From: Jaapia argillacea MUCL 33604 | Lineage: Eukaryota > Basidiomycota > Agaricomycetes > Jaapiales > Jaapiaceae | NCBI GenBank assembly: GCA_000697665.1 | Contig: KL197710.1 | Location: 542,078-606,077, forward strand | Direction: 5' to 3' | Length of the DNA: 64,000 nucleotides | Shown: one piece after another, positions 10,284-22,807 of the stretch | How positions within the stretch are numbered: position 1 is the stretch's first letter | How the letters are laid out: each line of letters starts with the position of its first letter | The notes under the pieces: model-generated | What the model was told of the DNA's origin: nothing | Database searches by the model: none | Seen by the model: the letters and a program-made list of their open reading frames with translations, nothing else | Position numbers and translations under genes: made by a program

Positions 10284-11558
10284 ATGTCGCAGACGCAAGC
10301 AGATATCCAAGAAAGAATCGCGGCTGCTCGTAGAGAGGCGGAGAGTTTGAAGGAGAAAATCAGGGCGAAGAAGGAGTCGTCAGCTGACACCAGTCGTCAG
10401 TACCAGCTAATATCATATCTTCCGTCGATTCCGAAACTGAGCTAGATAATGGAACGATATAGTGCGCGCTATGGCCGCAGAAGTCGACCCATTGCCTCGC
10501 ATCGTCATGCGCCCTCGTCGCACTCTCAGGGGACATCTCGCGAAAATCTACGCAATGCATTGGGCAACTGACCGCCGACATCTCGTCTCTGCGTCCCAAG
10601 ACGGAAAATTGATCGTCTGGGACGCCTACACCACAAATAAAGTTCACGCCATTCCTCTCCGATCAAGTTGGGTCATGACCTGCGCCTACGCACCATCGGG
10701 CAATTTTGTTGCATGTGGTGGTCTCGACAACATCTGTTCGATTTACAATTTGAACAGTAAAGAAGGTCATGGCGCGAAGGGAGCTCGTGAATTGAGCGCC
10801 CACTCTGGTTACCTCAGTTGCTGCCGATTTATCAACGATAGACAAATCCTGACCAGCTCTGGTGATATGACTTGTATGCTTTGGGATATTGAGGCTGGTG
10901 TGCGTGTTGTGGAATTCAGTGATCACACTGGTGACGTTATGAGGTGAGCTTTCTAATCATCCCCTACTTTTCCACCGCTAACATGTGCGCTTAGTTTGTC
11001 GCTTGCGCCTAACCAAAACACCTTTGTATCAGGAGCTTGCGATGCTACCGCTAAACTTTGGGATATTCGAAGCGGTAAAGCAACGCAGACTTTCACCGGC
11101 CACGAATCTGATATTAACGCCGTATCGTGAGTACTTCGCCACCTTCAGATGGACTGGCGCCGACCCTTGTCTTGCTGCAGGTTCTTCCCCAACGGTGACG
11201 CTTTCGCAACTGGATCTGATGATGCATCCTGCCGTCTCTTCGATATTCGAGCGGATCGAGAGTTAAATTCATTCACACACGATAACATCCTTTGTGGCAT
11301 CACCTCTGTCGCCTTCTCCATCTCTGGCCGTATCCTCTTCGGCGGTTATGATGACTGGACATGTAACGTCTGGGACACCCTCAAGGGCGAGCGTGTCGGA
11401 GTCTTGACTGGTCATGAGAACAGAGTCAGTTGCTTGGGTGTGAGCGTCGATGGAATGGCGCTTTGCACGGGTAGCTGGGACAGCACGCTCCGGGTAAGTT
11501 GTCTTGTTCGGCCCCTTTCCGCTTCTCATTCTGACTGTTTTCACAGGTCTGGGCGTGA
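10284..11558 (+). CDS. GPB1: Heterotrimeric G-protein beta subunit
   Basis: There are five exons: 10284-10395, 10463-10943, 10995-11126, 11181-11493 and 11547-11558. They give 349 residues, the usual length of the family. The N-terminus is a coiled-coil helix ([18 protein letters not shown]) that pairs with G-gamma. It is followed by the seven-bladed WD40 propeller, with recognisable blade ends such as [23 protein letters not shown] and [15 protein letters not shown]. The last exon is only 12 nt and supplies the final V-W-A before the stop, completing the seventh blade. In fungi this subunit, released from G-alpha, drives mating, cAMP and nutrient signalling at the plasma membrane. The start context is AAAACATGTCG. 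Nothing is odd apart from the micro-exon end. Orthologues are called GPB1, bpp1 or SfaD depending on the species. Confidence 0.97.
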
Positions 11559-12145
11559 TTGATCTTGCTCTCAATTGAACCTGTACATTCCTCCTGGATC
11601 TTGGTGCTCTCCCTGCCTCACATTGTACCCGCTGCGCGTGCGAGCACGCGGATGCTTCCCTTTTAGCCGTCGTCCTTCCTTCTTATCTGTCATCTTATAT
11701 CCCCCTTCTTCCCTATTTGCCCGCGCCCCGCCTTCGAGTTGCGATGTCTCGGACGCCTAGAGTCTGTCGTTACAGGTTCCCTTGCACTCTTTATCGATAG
11801 GCACGGTCCCTCTTCTTGTGGTATAAATATTCTCTCGCATCTGTTCTCCTACTCCCCCCCCTGTTACCCAGCTAAACGTCTCGGCCTGTTTTCTCCATAC
11901 GCTGTCATCCGAACATACATCTATATATTTGGGAAATTCATACACTGGTGCTGTTGCACTGTTACAGGATATTGTGTCGCTTGGCGTGATAGCTGTCTGT
12001 TCCGCCGGCGGCCACGTGAGGTGACACGAAGCCGCACGAAATGAAGTTCACGTTCACCCAACCTGCGTGTCACCGTTTCGCGATCTTGTCCCAACTACCG
12101 AGAGGATTCTTGCCTTAGTTCTCTCCTAATTGACAGACGCCAGCC
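11559..12145 (+). other. 3' region of G-beta and 5' leader of golgin-like gene
   Basis: About 590 bp without coding signal. It contains pyrimidine-rich tracts and presumably the G-beta 3' UTR followed by the promoter of the next plus-strand gene. I see no discrete regulatory motif. Confidence 0.5.
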
Positions 12146-14820
12146 ATGTCCGAAGATGATCGTGCTGCCAAAGCAGCTCGAGCAAAGGCTCTGGTATGCG
12201 ATCGCTCTGCTCAGGCTACTCCATCCACACCCACTTAGATGTGTCTCCCAATAGCTCAAGAAGAGGCAAATGCAGAAGAAAGTCGGCGGCACAGCGCCAG
12301 CCAGAGCCTTTTCTCCCGCTCCCTCAGACGCTCTGGGTACTGAAGACGAGAAGAGTGACTTTGGAGACGTGTAGGTGCATTATTCTGCCTCGCCAGCATA
12401 TCTGGCCTCCCAAACCGATGTAGACTGTCGCGACGTGTTACAGATTCAGCAAAACTCCGGTTGACGGGCCAGAACCCCATTGGCTTGCTTCACTGCCAAG
12501 GGTGGAATCCAATGCTTCCCTAGGTGTACTGTCACCATCGACCAAGGCCTCCTCCCTACCTGCTGCGTCCCCACCAACTATGGCATCTCCACCAACCGTT
12601 GCATCCCCACCAACCCCCACCATCCCGCCGCATATCACTCAAGAGCTTGATGAGCTGCGTGCTTTGGCCACGAATCAGAAGCAAACGATATCGTTACTGG
12701 TGGCCGACAAGTCCTCCTTGACGGCATCCCTTGAGCAGTTGGAGGAAGTTGAGTCCAGTGAGTATATGTGCATTGCTTAATCTATGCGACTTACATTGCA
12801 TCTCTGCACAGAGTTACAGGTCGCGGAATCTGCTCTCCAAGAAGAGCGCACTGTGAACTCGACACTGCATGAGTCTGTTCAACACCTTGAAGACGACGCC
12901 AAGGCTTCCACGAATAGGATTGAACAGCTAAGCTTACTGGCTAAAGATTTGACAGAACAATGTCGTGACCAGGTGACTTCCGCCGTACTTCCTTACGCAT
13001 CACACAGCCTGATTTCAACTCGCAGGAACGAGAACTTCAACTGCTGAAGGCTACTTCGAGAGATTTACGCTCAGATTCTGAACGATACGAGCGGAGGGTT
13101 CGTGAGCTTGAGGAGCAGATTCAGAACGACGACCGTGTTGAGAGGTTAGAGGTATCATTGAAGAATACCCAGGACCGAGCGGACGAGCTGGAGTTTCAGC
13201 TTTCGAAGCTGAAACAGGTGCGTTCATTTTTGGTAGGGCCTTGGTAATCTCACTCACCTTCTTCTCTTCAAGGTCCACAGTTCCCTCAAATCAGAATATG
13301 ACGATGTCCAAACTCAAATGCAACATCACACTGAGTCTGCATTGACTTTACAAACTAAGTTGCAGGACCTCCAGGGGCATCACACCGCTTCTCAGGCCCA
13401 AATCTCCGCCTTAACCGCGGAGAGGGATGGATTCCGGCAAGACAAGTCTGCGCTTGAGTCTGCCGCTGAAACAAGCCGTGCAGCTATCGCGACGTTGCAG
13501 AAGCAGGTGACCCAAGCTGCAACAGATTTGGCGGCGGCCTCCAGGCAGACAGTAGCCGCGCAGGCAGAGCTCCGTAGTGCCCAGCGGCGAGCAGAGGAGG
13601 CGGAGAAAATCCAAGTGGACCTTCAATCTGAGGGGACGAGTCTCATGCGTACTCTTGACGAGATGCGCCCAAGGCTCGCTGAGCTTACGCGCGCTCAAGA
13701 GGAATGGGAGGAACAAAGAAAAGGTCTGGAGCACGAGATGGAGTCTAGGGATGCCACAATTGCCCAGCTCGAAGGCGAGTTGAACGAGTTGCGAGGTCAC
13801 AGGGATGAGTTGGAGCAGGAGAGGCGAGAGGCGGATGCGGCGACAACGAAGGAGAGGACATCGCTGCAAGATTCGCTGTCGGAGCTGCAGAATGCGTACG
13901 ATGATCTGCATGCGGAACTCGACAACGCCCATGGCAGCGTCCGGAACCTGGAATCTGAGCGCGCGTCTCAGCACCAGGCCGTATCTCAATTGCAGGAGGA
14001 AATCTCTCGCATTTCTGCGTCGACACGATCGAAAGATGAACAGATCACGTCCCTACGTCAAGAATTAGCTCATCAAGAACATGCGTCGAGCGAGGCTCGC
14101 GACCTTGTCGAGAATTACCAGAACGAAATCGACTTGTTACGCAACGAGCTGTCGTCCAAGGACCAGGAGATCGAACAGCTCAGATATACCGTCGCTGCCA
14201 CATCGCCAGGAGCGAGCTCCCTCGATAGCGAAATGATCAGTGCGTTGAAACAACAACATGCATTGGGCCTCTCAAACGCGCATTCTCGGATTCGTGACTT
14301 GGAGACGGCTGTATTCGAAGCAGAAGCCAAGGCGCATGGTTTACAGAAGCAAGTTAGCACCCTTGACGACCAGCTATCCCATCTTCGTTCATCGTCACGA
14401 TCTTCCCATAGGCCCTTTTCACCTTCCATACCCTCTCGTCCAGTGAGTAGAGGACTCCCCCATTTGGATGAGCAAAGGCGTCCATCCTTCAGCTCTCGCA
14501 AATCCAGCAATCTAGCTCCGCCAGTACCGCGGTCCACATTGGATCAAGATCTCTCTCCTGAGACTCGACACAAGAGGAAGGTCAGCTTAAGCATGCTCAA
14601 AGCGCGCATCGATAGCGAAATGGCGACGGCGCAACCTGGTCCTTCACCAAGAGCTATGTCCCCAGTGCCAGTGCCAAAACGATCCGCGCTGCCAACTGTC
14701 CAGGAACCGCCGACTGAAATCATATTTCCTCAAGAACACTTGCATCGTCGAGCGCAATTCCTTGATGAATCTCATATTTTCTGGTGTCACTCCTGTCGGG
14801 GCGACCTAGTCATATTGTAG
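12146..14820 (+). CDS. Golgin-like long coiled-coil protein
   Basis: There are six exons: 12146-12193, 12255-12370, 12444-12757, 12812-12972, 13026-13217 and 13273-14820. They give 792 residues. The N-terminus is a short basic amphipathic helix (AARAKALLKKRQMQKK), like the N-termini of GM130/Bug1-type golgins. A Pro/Ser/Thr linker follows, with three ASPPT repeats (about residues 127-145). A nearly continuous coiled coil runs from about residue 150 to 560 (Glu/Gln/Leu/Ala heptads). After that comes a Ser/Pro-rich tail with SRPVSRG and RKVSLSML. The last 20 residues contain FWCHSCRGDLV, a conserved-looking CxxC patch ending in an aliphatic C-terminus. I infer tethering or scaffolding at the Golgi from architecture only. 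There is no GRIP domain with the invariant Tyr that I can see, and other coiled-coil scaffolds remain possible. It converges on the next gene with 182 bp between stops. Confidence 0.7.
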
Positions 14821-15002
14821 TCATAGATCTTCAGAGTTTTATTAAGTCATTTTCACCGCAAAACGGGTTCATTGGATGAGAGGATGCAACAGGAAGTGGG
14901 CGGGTCTGCTATGGGGACATACCCTCGAGCTTCAATGGTTATCGATTAGGTATAATACATACAATATGGCGATTGTTCGCAGGAGACCGGGATTAGGTGG
15001 TT

Positions 15003-18000
15003 TTAGTTGGTTAATACGTTCCGTTTGCTCCTTAATCTCCGTAGCTTGAGCATCAAGTCCTGGAGAAAAATCAGATACGACGTGTGACTGCAATCAACAG
15101 AAACCATACCTGGACTTCGTCAGCGTTTAAATTACCTTTCCCACTTTCCTCCTCGACACCCTTCTCGATGCTCTCCAAAAGGTCGCCAATGACATCCCGA
15201 TAGTCAACACCGAAGAAGCTCGTCAACTTGGCAGCCTTGCGCCTTCGTAACTGGAACTCTGTCATTTCAGGACTGGGGGGGACGGAATTGAATTCAGACG
15301 ATAGGGAGACTATCGACGGACGAGAAGGCAACGATCTTCGGCGCTCAAGCTGCACAGACGAGCTGTTTGTTGGTTGATCGAGGTCTTCTTCACTTTCACG
15401 GCCTATAGGTGGTAATGCCCGCTCGCCGTTAAGATATTCATGAAGTTGTGCAATTGACTCCTTATCATCCTAATAAAATGTGGTTGAGCTGAGGAATTGA
15501 ACACGGTAGAAGAAACATACCCGATCAATGATAGCGTTGAGAGAATTCAGAGAATGGCGGTAGTGCATGTACACCTCGGATATCGTATCGGTACTCTCAC
15601 GGCTGAGCAAGTTGCGACTCGACTCTGGGGTAGCAGGGCGATCGTGCCGCTTCTTGCCTTTCGCCTTCGCCTTCGAATATGCCGATTGGTTCACATTGCG
15701 CTTGGTGGGTGACGACGGGAAACCCCCCGGACTCGATGACAGAGGTCCAGATGTCGGCAATGAGCCAGGAGCGAAGGTGACAGACTTTTGGCGGGTATGG
15801 TAGAGAGTTTGGGGCGGAAGCACTCCGAACAACTGAGGGGGGTCAGTAATCTGAGACAGCATGACTGTCGATGAACTCACCTTCTCCATCTTCGCCGCTC
15901 GTCGAACGTTGATAGCCTTTTCTCGTTCATCAAGATCTTCCTTGACTCGATCCACATCGGGGGACCAATTAGTGGGGAAGGCAGCGGCAGAGCTACTTCG
16001 TCGACGCTGAACTCGGCCCTTGCCAAACAAATCACTTGTCGAAGCAGCATCCGGAGCGACTGGAGGTAGGGCAGGCCCATCATCTCCGGTACCAAGGACG
16101 AGGCCTGCGGGAATCCGGGAACCCAGGAAGCGATGAAGCTTCGCCAATCGTTCACGCTTTTGCCGTCTTTCCTCCTCAGCCACCTCCTCTGGTGACATCC
16201 CATCCCAAAGAGAAGGCTTAGGCGAGCCTGGCCGGCGGCGGGCAAGCTTAGGACTCTCAGCGGTCATGATGGATGAGGTGTCATCGTGACTAAGGTCCGC
16301 CTCCTGCAGCTCCATGAACGAAGTGGGTGATTCAGCCCCGACACGCGACGGGGCTGGGATTTGGCTGGCTTCAACAGGTCCTTCATCGTCAGTTGTGGCC
16401 AAATCACGAAGACTCGCTGACAGGCTGACCACACTGTCAGATGATAAGAAGGAGATTTGGTCAGAACTGAGGGGAGTGGAGTATCTCCTGGGGTTAGCGG
16501 ATATGTATTTGGTGTCTTCCGGGGGAGGCCAAGCAGCATATGTTCCCTCATCGATGACCGAGGCGGCAAAACGATGGCGTCCGCGTTTACTGCTGGCATC
16601 GACAGGTGGAGCAAGAGCCTGCGCTACCACGGATGCTGCAGGCGTCTTACCGAAGACTTGTGTGAGTTTCCGAGTCTTTCTGATGAGCTCTGCACGTTCC
16701 TGAGGGTTGAGAACGTTGGTAGTGGGCGGTAATGACCGGACAGAACGGCCGATGTCCAGTGAGCCAGGGCGGCTTTGGGGTGAGCTCGGGGCCAACAAGG
16801 GAGAAGATCGTGCCGAAGAAGAAGGCCTAAACTTTGGTTTCGGAGCAGTGGGGACGGGGGGTTTCGGGGGCCGAGGAATTGAAGAAGAAGAGAGGGATCG
16901 CGGTGACACTGGGGGGCGTACTGGCAAAGGGTCATTCAAATCTAGGCTGGACCTTGCAGACGATGGTAAATCGGGATCTACGAAGGTTGGCATCAAAGGT
17001 GAGATATCACCGCCATTGTCGCTGTCCGCGCCCAAGAGCGGGGGCGAAGCCAACTCGATGAAGGAGTCTCGATCCTCGTTTCGATGCGGATGGCCAGAGC
17101 CCGTACGAAGCCTTGATTTTGGAATATCCATTCCCTCGAGGTCGAAATAGATATGGCTGTCTGTCGAAGGAGCGAAAGACGGGGGTCGGGATATGGAGGA
17201 CGAGACGCTGATTCGGGGAGGATCTACTGCAGAAAATAAAGAGTCGTGATTGATGTATGAAAAGGTGAAACAAGCAACGAAGCAACGAACCGATACGGCG
17301 GGCGTGGGAAATTTGCGGGGAAGCTTCCCGTCTCGTTGAGAACGGATTTTCTTGAGGCTCACAAAGTTCAAGGATATGGACCGCGTGATGATCCATCTTT
17401 GCCGAGGGTTCTTTATGACCTGCTGTTGTTCGTTAGAATCTCAAAGAGAAGAAAGTAACGATGGATACCCACTCAGTTCTTCCCCCAGCACCGGTGATAC
17501 GCGCGAAGAATGCGATATTTTCGGCAATGGTATGCTTCCTCGATAAGATAGGCCGTATTGAGCTTTCGCCTGATTGGTACTCTGCTTTGACGATCGTCCC
17601 TCGCTCGAATGCTGGCAATGCCTCGAGGTCACTGATATTGGATGAGACGTAATTGACGAATCTATCCCGAGGACTCGTTCAAACTTTGGTGGCAAAGAAC
17701 TCTGCCGGTTTGCACGCTCGAATGTTGGCGGTATTTTCGATGGCAGCGGTAGGTTGGGCCGAGAAGATGATTTCCGAGTTTCACAGACTGGAATCGGATG
17801 AAGGGAATGCAGATCGTTGGGATGGGTGGAATCCCTGGCGTCGGAGAGGTCAACTGTATGCAAAGACGACCTTGACCCCAAGAGGCTAACGGCTGACAAC
17901 GACGAAAGGCGCGGTACAGAGGGAGTGGGATTGAGGTAAGGGTTGGAGGAGGTTGGAAATGTATCAGACAATAAATTGTCCAACCGAGGAGTGTCGGCGA

Positions 18001-18379
18001 CTTCTTCAGGTGAAGTTGGACGCGACTTCGTCCTCCGCAAAGGCTTTTCTTCTGCGAATCCTGCACCACTACGTTTGTCCGACGAGGAATCTGCTGTTGC
18101 GGGTCGCGCACGAGACTTTTTCCTCGGTGGGGGAGGGAGACTTCCGAACGGATGCGCGCCGAAAGGGTCGAAAGTGTGTGGAGATATCGCTATGGGAGAG
18201 ATTGTGGGGGAGGTTCGGGCAAGCTGGTCGTGCTCCAAGAGTCCCTCGAGGTCAGGAGAGATTATGAAGGGCGACGAACGTCGAGAGTCAAAAAGGGTCG
18301 GCGAGTTTTCTCTGGGATCACAGTCTGGGGATCCAGACACGCTCTTCACACTTCCCCGTCTCGACGTTGACAGATTCAT
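15003..18379 (-). CDS. Large disordered conserved basidiomycete protein with a triplicated KL-x-FG-type motif
   Basis: A multi-exon gene. Exon 1 is 18379-17473; the last exon is short and ends at 15003 with SKRNVLTN before TAA. The first in-frame ATG gives MNLSTSRRGS. Most of the roughly 950-1,000 residues are Ser/Pro-rich and probably disordered. Three short basic/hydrophobic modules recur: IRKTRKLTQVFGKTP, ERLAKLHRFLGSRIP and KAAKLTSFFGVDYRDV. Before the last one lies a conserved-looking stretch with HYRHSLNSLNAIIDR and IAQLHEYLNGERALPP. The splice at 17.2-17.4 kb is uncertain. A 53-nt plus 64-nt intron pair keeps frame, but an alternative open frame through the region (with TRSISLNFVSLKK) is also attractive. 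A 48-nt intron near 15.85 kb has a perfect donor but is also free of stops. I do not recognise a function; it may be a polarity or signalling scaffold. Confidence 0.7.
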
Positions 18380-19019
18380 CACTGAGCCAATTGGGGGGAT
18401 AGTTTTCCGCAGACACCAGTCCGTACCCAACCTTTTTCACACAAAAAACCTATCGCTAATTTACAGCGGATGACCTTGAGCATTACAGCAGTAATAAGGT
18501 TGCCATCAACCACTAGAAGGGGGGAACCGCGGCTTGAGCGCTTGTCCGATGTTTCAGGTACAGTTAGATGAATGAGAGTGAAAAACACCATAGTGATGAT
18601 AGAGAAATGAAAGCGATTCTCGCCAACCCTGCCGATCCCAACTTCGCAGATGCAAGGGTCAAAGCCATTCCCTGTGGCGGTCATGAGGAAAGGTTGCGCA
18701 ATATCGTCCGCTACTTACGAGGAGCGTTATTGTACAGTGTACTTGAAGCTTGACAGGTCTTGATGTACCGTGATCGCTATCTAGCACTTCTGGTATGGCG
18801 GAGAACTGTGAGTGACAGAAGCACTCAGAAGCATTATGTACTGATTTCCAAAGGAAGCTGGGACCTCGACCAAGACAAGCCAAAACACCTTCGAAATGCT
18901 TCTTTTCCCTTTGCGAAGAATGGCCACAGAAGCTCCGAGTTGTCATGGAACAGCACTGCGTTGACTGTAAGAGTCTACAAGACGACGAGAAATAAGCCCA
19001 ATCACACACAGTAAGGTAA
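18380..19019. other. Intergenic, promoter side of the disordered-protein gene
   Basis: About 640 bp between two minus-strand genes. No coding signal, repeat or RNA gene is visible. Confidence 0.5.
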
Positions 19020-22000
19020 TCAAGAGAGTGTCTGCTGTCGGCGAGGGGGTAGGGGTGGCCCACGCGGTCTATCGGGGATAGCGGGCGCTGGTAAAACGGG
19101 CGGATCAATATTCCCAGACGGAGCGTCCTCAGAAGCGAGGGAACTGGGTATATGTCCATTAGCGTCCAAGGAAACCCTCCGAGAATTGTCGTCTTTGGTT
19201 ACAATGGATTTCAGTGCGGCTGAGGCAGGTGATAGAGTTTCGCTAGTTGAATTACCCGCGTCTGATATGCGATTGACGGCCGTGGAGGTAGATCGTGGAG
19301 GTAGCGGAGGAGGAGTTGGGCGTGAATGAACAGGGGGCGGCGAAGCTAGAGGGAGCGGAGGGGGATCTTCGTGAGAGTGATCAACGTCCACCTGCACAAT
19401 GGGTTCTGAGGCTGGTCGAGGAGGCTGGGGCTGAGGCGACAAGATGGGACTCTTCAGTAAGCGATATACACTTTGCATCGCCGGGTTCCTCAGTTTATTG
19501 TTATCCGACGCAGGGTTTAAGGGGGTGGTTGGAGGTGGCGCATAACCCATTGACATGACTTCTCCGCGGTGACTTGCGTGAATACCAGGAATGGTCATGG
19601 TTCGGGCCTGAGGAGGCTGGGTATGTATCGGTGGATCAGGTTCGTCGTCAACGTCGGCGCGATCATCAGGTGTGCGCGATTCGTTCGCCGAGCGAGAGAT
19701 TGCCGGGGCAGTGTACGAAGCCCTCTCGGGCGAAGTAGAACCATGACGCGAAATCTGAGGTACCTCCAGATTTCCTTCCTGCGAGTTGGCATGTTCTGCC
19801 GGAGGCGGTGATCGACTGGAGTCGCTATCGGTAGCTCTGCCAGCCCCTGGGATGGGAATAGGAGCAGAAGATTGGCCATTGTCCTCTCTGTATGGTCGAC
19901 CCCGCTCTCTCCGTTCTGTGACGGAAGCCCAGACATCTGCGTAGCTGGTCTTCGACTTGTGCGATCCATTAACAGCTTCTCCATCCTCATCCCCACTATT
20001 TCCACCCTGGAAGTTGCTCCCGCCTGTGTTTTCCCGCTTCAGCCCTCCCCAATTGACACCCCATTTCCGCATGGCCTCCTTTGCTGTATTGCTCAAAGCT
20101 TGTTTATCGCCAGCTCGAGATTTGAGTGTCGAAAAGAAAGAACTTGGACTCGTTCCAACGACGCTGCTTCGGAATTGGTTGGGTGGCTTGGATGGTGTAT
20201 GCGACGAGTCCGAATCGGCACGATTTCTATCTGATGAAGACGAAACCGATCGAGCTCGAGAAGACGACGCTGTTGAACGCTGGGAAGGTGTTCGTCGTAG
20301 GGAGTTCGTAGTGAGATGAGTGCTGGTCTCGGACTCGACTGAGCCTTCGTCGTCCTCGGTAAATTCCACTGGTTCTGTGGGGAAGGATAACTTGTCCGGA
20401 GGCGTAGAACGAGACGTATCAGAGGAAGAGATGGTGGGCGTTCTCTCAGCACTTGCCTCTCCCGACGAAGGGTCCGAAGGCGGTATGGGAATTTCTTCTG
20501 ACGGGGAAGTACGTGATCGAGGTTGTGACGACAAGCTGCTCGTTCGATCACTGCTCGGAGGTGCAGAGATGGTTGCCGTCAAAGGAAACGTCGCGGGTAT
20601 GGTGAGATCTTCTGCTGAATGAGGTCGTGCAACAGGTACAGATTCCGTTTCCCCAGGAATCATCTCGGGTATGGGAGTGGGCGGACTTGTAGCGGGTTCT
20701 CCTGATGTCGAAGGGTTGGAATCTAATGTCGGGGCATGTTCGTGACGACAAGCATCTGCCCAGATACCACCACGATGTTCGTATTTTAGACTTTCAAAGA
20801 ATGCGATATCGTCCATGTTTGGCAGAACCACAGATTCTAGAATCTAGCAGAAGATCTTAGGGTTCAACCCAACTTTGCTTGGAGGAGAGGAAAACTCACA
20901 ATCTCTTTCATTTTTGCCTCGATCGTGCTGAGAATCATACTCCAAGTGATTTGACGCTCGCTCACGACTGGTTCCACGTCTAGGACCATTTTTGGCATCT
21001 GCGTAAAGGCATACCAAATGCGATTGCTTGGAGGTCTTTTCACTTTGACCAACAAGTTCCCATCTAGCTCTCGCAATACAGCAGCCAGAACCAATTTCAC
21101 GGTGTACGATTTAAACCTCGTACCCAGGTTAATGGTCGCAGTAGCCTGAATGGTAATCCGTATCTCCCCTTTGAAATGGAGTCGCACTTCCAAGGCGGCG
21201 TCACCCTCCTTGGTAAGCTCTTTGAGCATCGGCTTGCTAAAGGTGGGCGCGGAGTCACCGACGGTGACTTCCTTCACCACGACATCGGTAAGGAAGGTTG
21301 GACGCTTCACTTTGGAGAGCTTCTTCATTAGTCGGCCAATGATGTAGGATTCCAAGGTCTGAGTCCGGTAATAGCTGAAGAATATCCGTCCGATGAGTGC
21401 GTTCAGCCAACGCATTGGGATGACGTCGGGTTGCTCGTCCAGTGTCGAAACTAGATGTTCCATGTCCGAAGGCTTGAAGATCGGTAGTAGAGGTGATAGT
21501 GTCGAGCTATTGGCAGGATGATCCGAAGCATGCACGAATGCGAGATACCAATCCTCCATTTCGACATTCGATTTAACGAAGATGAACCAGGGTGTCGATG
21601 GGTCCAGTGCTTGTTGCCTCGCCATCGCCTTGACCTTCTCTTCCTCAGCCAGTTTCTCCCTTTCCTTCTGCTTCTTCTTCACGTTACCTCCCTTCTCCTC
21701 TACCTTCTCCTCAACATTCTCAACTTCCAGCTTCATCTCTTTCGTCACGCTTGGCAGACCCGTCTCCAGAGGGGCCTTCGGTTTCAAGCAGATCGCATTC
21801 CGCTTTGCGAACAGTTCTCCGTCTAGAAGACCTTCCGGATAGATCACGACGTCGTGGCCACCCAACTCGATAGCGGCTTCGCACTCCGTCATTGCCTCAT
21901 CCTCATAGAGGTACAGCACCTTTCCCTTCAGCACCACGTACCACATGTCTTTCGGCCTCGACTTCTTGGGGTCTTTCGACCTCGCATCCAAGTAAGACCT

Positions 22001-22297
22001 CACCAGCTGAACATAAGATCCATCAGACGCAGACTCCTCAAAAGTCCTGCGGACGGTAAGCCAGCCTTTCCGGGTCTTTGGTAGGTCGTTCAAGTCTGAT
22101 GGAGGAGGTGATGGTGGGACCTCCGAGTCAGATGTCTGAGCCTCCTCCTGCAGTTTGGTCTTGACGGGTTTGTCGACATCGGGATCACCGACTGGAACCG
22201 AAGTGTAGACTGTGACGAAGATGAAGGCAAGGATGACGAGAGGGATGAAGGTGAGGCCTCCGAGAACGTAAGCGTAGACGAGAGTCTTGAAGGACAT
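19020..22297 (-). CDS. NVJ2: NVJ2/TEX2-like SMP-domain lipid-transfer protein at ER contact sites
   Basis: There are two exons, 22297-20900 and 20843-19020 (56-nt intron), giving about 1,073 residues. One N-terminal transmembrane helix (residues 6-28) anchors the protein in the ER. A split PH-like domain follows (about 75-270; [28 protein letters not shown], then [18 protein letters not shown]), interrupted by a Glu/Lys-rich insert. Then comes the SMP (TULIP) domain at about 285-480, starting with [15 protein letters not shown] and ending near [14 protein letters not shown]. Family knowledge: yeast Nvj2 and animal TEX2 tether the ER to the vacuole, Golgi or endosomes and shuttle lipids such as ceramide. 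Odd feature: about 590 residues of Ser/Pro-rich tail follow the SMP domain, with one ordered-looking island, [18 protein letters not shown] (about residue 750). Yeast Nvj2 has no such tail. The ATG used is the first codon of the TM segment (MSFKTL). Confidence 0.9.
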
Positions 22298-22807
22298 CAA
22301 CGACGAAAGAGCATGTAACTAGCAGTCAATTCTCGGTCAAAACTCGAGATCCAGCACAGTAGAGGTGAAGATGAACGCCGCCACGACACACGGACAATTG
22401 TTGGGCTCACGATCAGGTACGTCATCCACGTGTGCACAGCTGTCTCCCACAAAACGTCTCCTGCTTTCAATCCCGAGCATTCCATTGTCTTCCGAGCAGT
22501 GATCTGAGAGCATGTTGATCGTTGTAAAGTAACAATTACATGATTCTACCCTATTCATTGCCCAAGAAGTACAATGAACTATGATGTATTGTACATGAAG
22601 GAATCGCCTACTTAATTACACATCCCAACCACCTCAATCGATTAGGGGCACCGCGAACGTGCCCAACCATGCCTGCCAGATGCAGTGAGGAATGGTGATT
22701 GGTCGAGAGCTTGGGATATGAGCCATTAAGACTTCCACGTTTGGAAGATGGTCGAAAACAATGGGCGCTTCGACGGCGAGCCGTGGAGAAGCATAGACGG
22801 AAAGCCG
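22298..22807. other. Intergenic, upstream of NVJ2-like gene
   Basis: About 510 bp. No gene, repeat or RNA signal is seen. It presumably holds the NVJ2 promoter and the 3' UTR of the upstream minus-strand gene. Confidence 0.5.

Noticed and set aside
13411-14537. Several minus-strand frames of 90-190 codons
   Set aside because: Shadows of the Glu/Gln-rich coiled-coil exon on the plus strand; their composition mirrors its codon bias.
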